A stretch of 64,000 nucleotides of DNA from Klebsiella sp. RHBSTW-00484 (GTDB lineage Bacteria > Pseudomonadota > Gammaproteobacteria > Enterobacterales > Enterobacteriaceae). Each line of letters begins with the position of its first letter. Within the stretch, counting starts at the first letter, position 1. Positions 61,714 to 64,000 of this stretch are shown here, one piece after another. The DNA is taken from the NCBI RefSeq assembly GCF_013705725.1, contig NZ_CP055481.1, positions 2,356,001-2,420,000 on the forward strand. The letters run 5' to 3'. Made by a program: the position numbers and the translations under genes. Below the pieces are notes generated by a model. It did not search any database, had not been told where the DNA came from, and saw only the letters and a list, made by a program, of their open reading frames with translations.

Positions 61714-63525
61714 ATGAATTCTGAAATGTTACGGGTAACAAATCGCATTATCGAACGGTCACGCGACACCCGCAGCGCCTACCTCGCACGGATTAACCAG
61801 GCCAAAACCGACACCGTCCATCGTGCCCAGCTGGCCTGCGGTAACCTGGCACACGGCTTCGCCGCCTGTCAGGCGGATGATAAAGCTTCGCTGAAAAGCA
61901 TGCTGCGCAATAACATCGCCATTATCACCTCTTATAACGACATGCTGTCCGCCCACCAACCCTATGAATATTATCCGGATATCATCCGTAAAGCGTTGCA
62001 CTCAGCTAATGCGGTTGGCCAGGTGGCGGGTGGCGTTCCGGCGATGTGCGATGGCGTGACGCAGGGGCAGGACGGGATGGAGCTGTCGCTGCTAAGCCGC
62101 GAGGTTATCGCCATGTCTGCCGCGATCGGCCTGTCGCATAATATGTTTGACGGCGCGCTGTACCTGGGGGTTTGCGACAAAATCGTTCCTGGCCTGACCA
62201 TGGCAGCGCTTGCATTTGGTCATTTGCCGTCCATCTTTATTCCGTCCGGCCCGATGGCCAGCGGTCTGGCAAACAAAGAAAAAGTACGCATCCGCCAGCT
62301 GTACGCGGAAGGGAAAGTCGACCGCATGGCGCTGCTGGAGTCTGAAGCTGCCTCTTACCATGCGCCGGGCACTTGCACCTTCTACGGCACCGCCAATACC
62401 AACCAGATGGTGGTTGAGTTTATGGGGATGCAATTGCCGGGATCATCATTCGTACATCCGGATGCGCCGCTGCGTGAAGTATTAACCGCTGCTGCTGCCC
62501 GCCAGGTAACCCGCCTGACCGGTAACGGTAATGAGTGGATGCCGCTGGGCAAATTGTTTGACGAAAAAGTGGTGGTCAATGGGATTGTGGCGCTACTGGC
62601 AACCGGTGGTTCCACCAACCATACCATGCACCTGGTGGCGATGGCGCGTGCGGCGGGGATCATCATCAACTGGGATGATTTCTCTGACCTCTCAGACGTG
62701 GTACCGCTGCTGGCGCGTCTTTACCCGAACGGCCCGGCGGATATCAACCACTTCCAGGCGGCGGGCGGCGTACCTGTATTGGTACGCGAGCTGATGAAAG
62801 GTGGCCTGTTGCACGAAGACGTTAACACCGTGGCCGGCTTTGGTCTCTCTCGCTACACCATGGAACCGTGGCTGAATAATGGCGAGCTTGACTGGCGTGA
62901 AGGGGCGACCGCGCCGCTGGACGACCAGGTTATTGCCACCTTTGACAAACCGTTCTCTCGCCATGGTGGCACTAAAGTGCTGAGCGGCAATCTTGGTCGC
63001 GCGGTGATGAAAACTTCCGCTGTACCGGTAGAAAACCAGATTATTGAAGCGCCGGCGATTGTGTTTGAGAGTCAGCACGACGTGCTGCCAGCCTTTGAAG
63101 CTGGGCTGCTGGACAAAGATTGCGTGGTAGTGGTTCGTCATCAAGGGCCAAAAGCGAACGGCATGCCAGAATTACATAAACTTATGCCGCCACTTGGTGT
63201 ATTATTGGACCGCCGTTTCAAAATTGCGCTGGTGACCGATGGTCGACTTTCCGGCGCATCAGGTAAAGTTCCATCAGCAATCCACGTGACGCCTGAAGCG
63301 TACGATGGTGGTCTGCTGGCGAAGGTGCGTGATGGCGATCTCATCCGCGTCAATGGCCAGACCGGCGAACTTGCGCTGCTGGTGGATGAGGCTGAACTGG
63401 CTGCGCGTCAGCCGCATATTCCTGACCTGAGCGGTTCGCGTGTGGGAACCGGCCGGGAAATGTTTGCTGCGCTGCGTGAGAAACTCTCCGGAGCGGAACA
63501 GGGCGCAACCTGCATCAATTTTTAA
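61714..63525 (+). CDS. edd: Phosphogluconate dehydratase Edd
   Basis: Dehydrates 6-phosphogluconate to 2-keto-3-deoxy-6-phosphogluconate (KDPG), the first dedicated Entner-Doudoroff step. The 603-residue length equals the E. coli enzyme, an IlvD/Edd-family dehydratase. Iron-sulfur and substrate motifs are seen in [21 protein letters not shown] (about 108-128), [22 protein letters not shown] and the C-terminal [15 protein letters not shown] (about 509-523). TGAGGAG precedes the ATG. It heads the edd-eda operon; eda starts 37 bases after its stop. Confidence 0.97.
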   Translation: MNSEMLRVTNRIIERSRDTRSAYLARINQAKTDTVHRAQLACGNLAHGFAACQADDKASLKSMLRNNIAIITSYNDMLSAHQPYEYYPDIIRKALHSANAVGQVAGGVPAMCDGVTQGQDGMELSLLSREVIAMSAAIGLSHNMFDGALYLGVCDKIVPGLTMAALAFGHLPSIFIPSGPMASGLANKEKVRIRQLYAEGKVDRMALLESEAASYHAPGTCTFYGTANTNQMVVEFMGMQLPGSSFVHPDAPLREVLTAAAARQVTRLTGNGNEWMPLGKLFDEKVVVNGIVALLATGGSTNHTMHLVAMARAAGIIINWDDFSDLSDVVPLLARLYPNGPADINHFQAAGGVPVLVRELMKGGLLHEDVNTVAGFGLSRYTMEPWLNNGELDWREGATAPLDDQVIATFDKPFSRHGGTKVLSGNLGRAVMKTSAVPVENQIIEAPAIVFESQHDVLPAFEAGLLDKDCVVVVRHQGPKANGMPELHKLMPPLGVLLDRRFKIALVTDGRLSGASGKVPSAIHVTPEAYDGGLLAKVRDGDLIRVNGQTGELALLVDEAELAARQPHIPDLSGSRVGTGREMFAALREKLSGAEQGATCINF

Positions 63526-63562
63526 GACGATTCGATTTATAGATCTGGCGAGAGAAAATCTG

Positions 63563-64000
63563 ATGAAAAACTGGAAAACAACTGCAGAAGCAATCCTCAC
63601 CTCCGGCCCGGTTGTACCGGTAATCGTGGTGAAAAAGCTGGAACACGCTGTGCCGATGGCGAAAGCGCTGGTTGCAGGCGGCGTACGCGTACTGGAAGTG
63701 ACTCTGCGTACCGACTGCGCAATGGACGCTATCCGCGCGATCGCTAAAGAAGTCCCGGAAGCGATTGTGGGTGCGGGTACCGTCACTAACGTTGAGCAAC
63801 TTAAAGAAGTCACCGAAGCTGGCGCGCAGTTTGCCATCAGCCCGGGTCTGACCGACTCCCTGCTGAAAGCAGCGACCGGCGAAGGCACCATCCCACTGAT
63901 CCCGGGGATCAGCTCCGTCTCCGAGCTGATGCTGGGTATGCAGTATGGCCTGAAAGAGTTCAAATTCTTCCCGGCTGAAGCTAACGGTGGCGTGAAAGCG
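63563..64000 (+). CDS. eda: KDPG aldolase Eda, 3' end beyond the window
   Basis: Cleaves KDPG to pyruvate and glyceraldehyde-3-phosphate, the common end of the Entner-Doudoroff, glucuronate and pectin-derived KDG pathways. The first 146 codons lie in the window (full length in E. coli 213). Catalytic E45 (VLEVTLR) and the Schiff-base lysine in EFKFFPAEA are present; the lysine is residue 134, one later than in E. coli, because of a one-residue insertion at ATGEGTI (about 105-110). The frame is open to the last base. It follows edd in one operon. Confidence 0.96.
   Translation, partial: MKNWKTTAEAILTSGPVVPVIVVKKLEHAVPMAKALVAGGVRVLEVTLRTDCAMDAIRAIAKEVPEAIVGAGTVTNVEQLKEVTEAGAQFAISPGLTDSLLKAATGEGTIPLIPGISSVSELMLGMQYGLKEFKFFPAEANGGVKA

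Overview
The window is a 64 kb stretch of chromosome from a member of the Enterobacterales, most probably Klebsiella or a close relative such as Raoultella. This rests on gene order and protein similarity to the E. coli 41-44 minute region (dcm-vsr ... zwf-edd-eda), on Klebsiella-style REP and ERIC repeats, and on the absence of every flagellar and chemotaxis gene that flanks these same genes in motile relatives (no fli genes between rcsA and yedD or between amyA and tcyJ; no flhDC, mot, che or flhBA between uspC and argS). Most of the window is core genome. I found no prophage, insertion sequence, CRISPR array, toxin-antitoxin pair or defence island beyond dcm/vsr.

Layout. 1-2.7 kb: dcm (5' end cut by the window), overlapping vsr, convergent yedA. 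2.7-8.5 kb: an ERIC element, yedI with a tiny leader ORF, yodC, a frameshifted dgcQ, the sRNA gene dsrA, yodD, dsrB, rcsA with an RcsAB box, lipoprotein yedD. 8.5-13.5 kb: amyA and the cystine/D-cysteine cluster tcyJ-dcyD-tcyL-tcyN. 13.5-19.7 kb: sdiA, yecF, uvrY-uvrC-pgsA, the tRNA operon glyW-cysT-leuZ, yecA. 19.7-28.5 kb: tyrP, yecH, ftnA, an RpiB/LacAB-like isomerase, a DHA2 efflux pump, the small-protein/sRNA gene azuC, yecJ, a GPH sugar transporter, ftnB, a DJ-1/PfpI protein. 28.8-35.2 kb: araFGH, otsBA, uspC. 35.2-38.4 kb: a second GPH transporter plus a GH105 hydrolase, occupying the place of the flagellar master and chemotaxis genes. 38.4-48 kb: argS, yecM, cutC with the sRNA micL in its 3' part, cmoAB, yecN, yecE, yecD, aspS-nudB. 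48-57 kb: yebC, ruvC, yebB, ruvAB, znuCB/znuA, mepM, lpxM. 57-64 kb: pykA, hexR, zwf, edd and the first 146 codons of eda.

How the parts work together. The right end is a sugar-acid/glycolysis node: HexR-regulated zwf, the Entner-Doudoroff enzymes Edd and Eda, and PykA. Products of pectin breakdown enter metabolism through Eda, and two separate loci in the window (the GPH transporter at 25.1-26.7 kb and the GPH-GH105 pair at 35.6-38.3 kb) carry good KdgR-type operators placed over promoter elements. I read them as a pectin/rhamnogalacturonan-oligomer uptake module. Other readable controls are Zur (znu), LexA (ruvAB), TyrR (tyrP), RcsAB (rcsA), sigma-E (micL inside cutC), a GntR-type operator before edd, and an unexpected Fur-like palindrome directly before sdiA.

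Points most worth a second look: the dgcQ frameshift at a CCC-TGA sequence that could also be a +1 recoding site, the KdgR/CRP architecture of the two transporter loci, a cloverleaf-like nest of inverted repeats before ruvA, the leader ORF overlapping the yedI start, and the Fur-like box at sdiA. All names are assigned from remembered family similarity; no database search was run.
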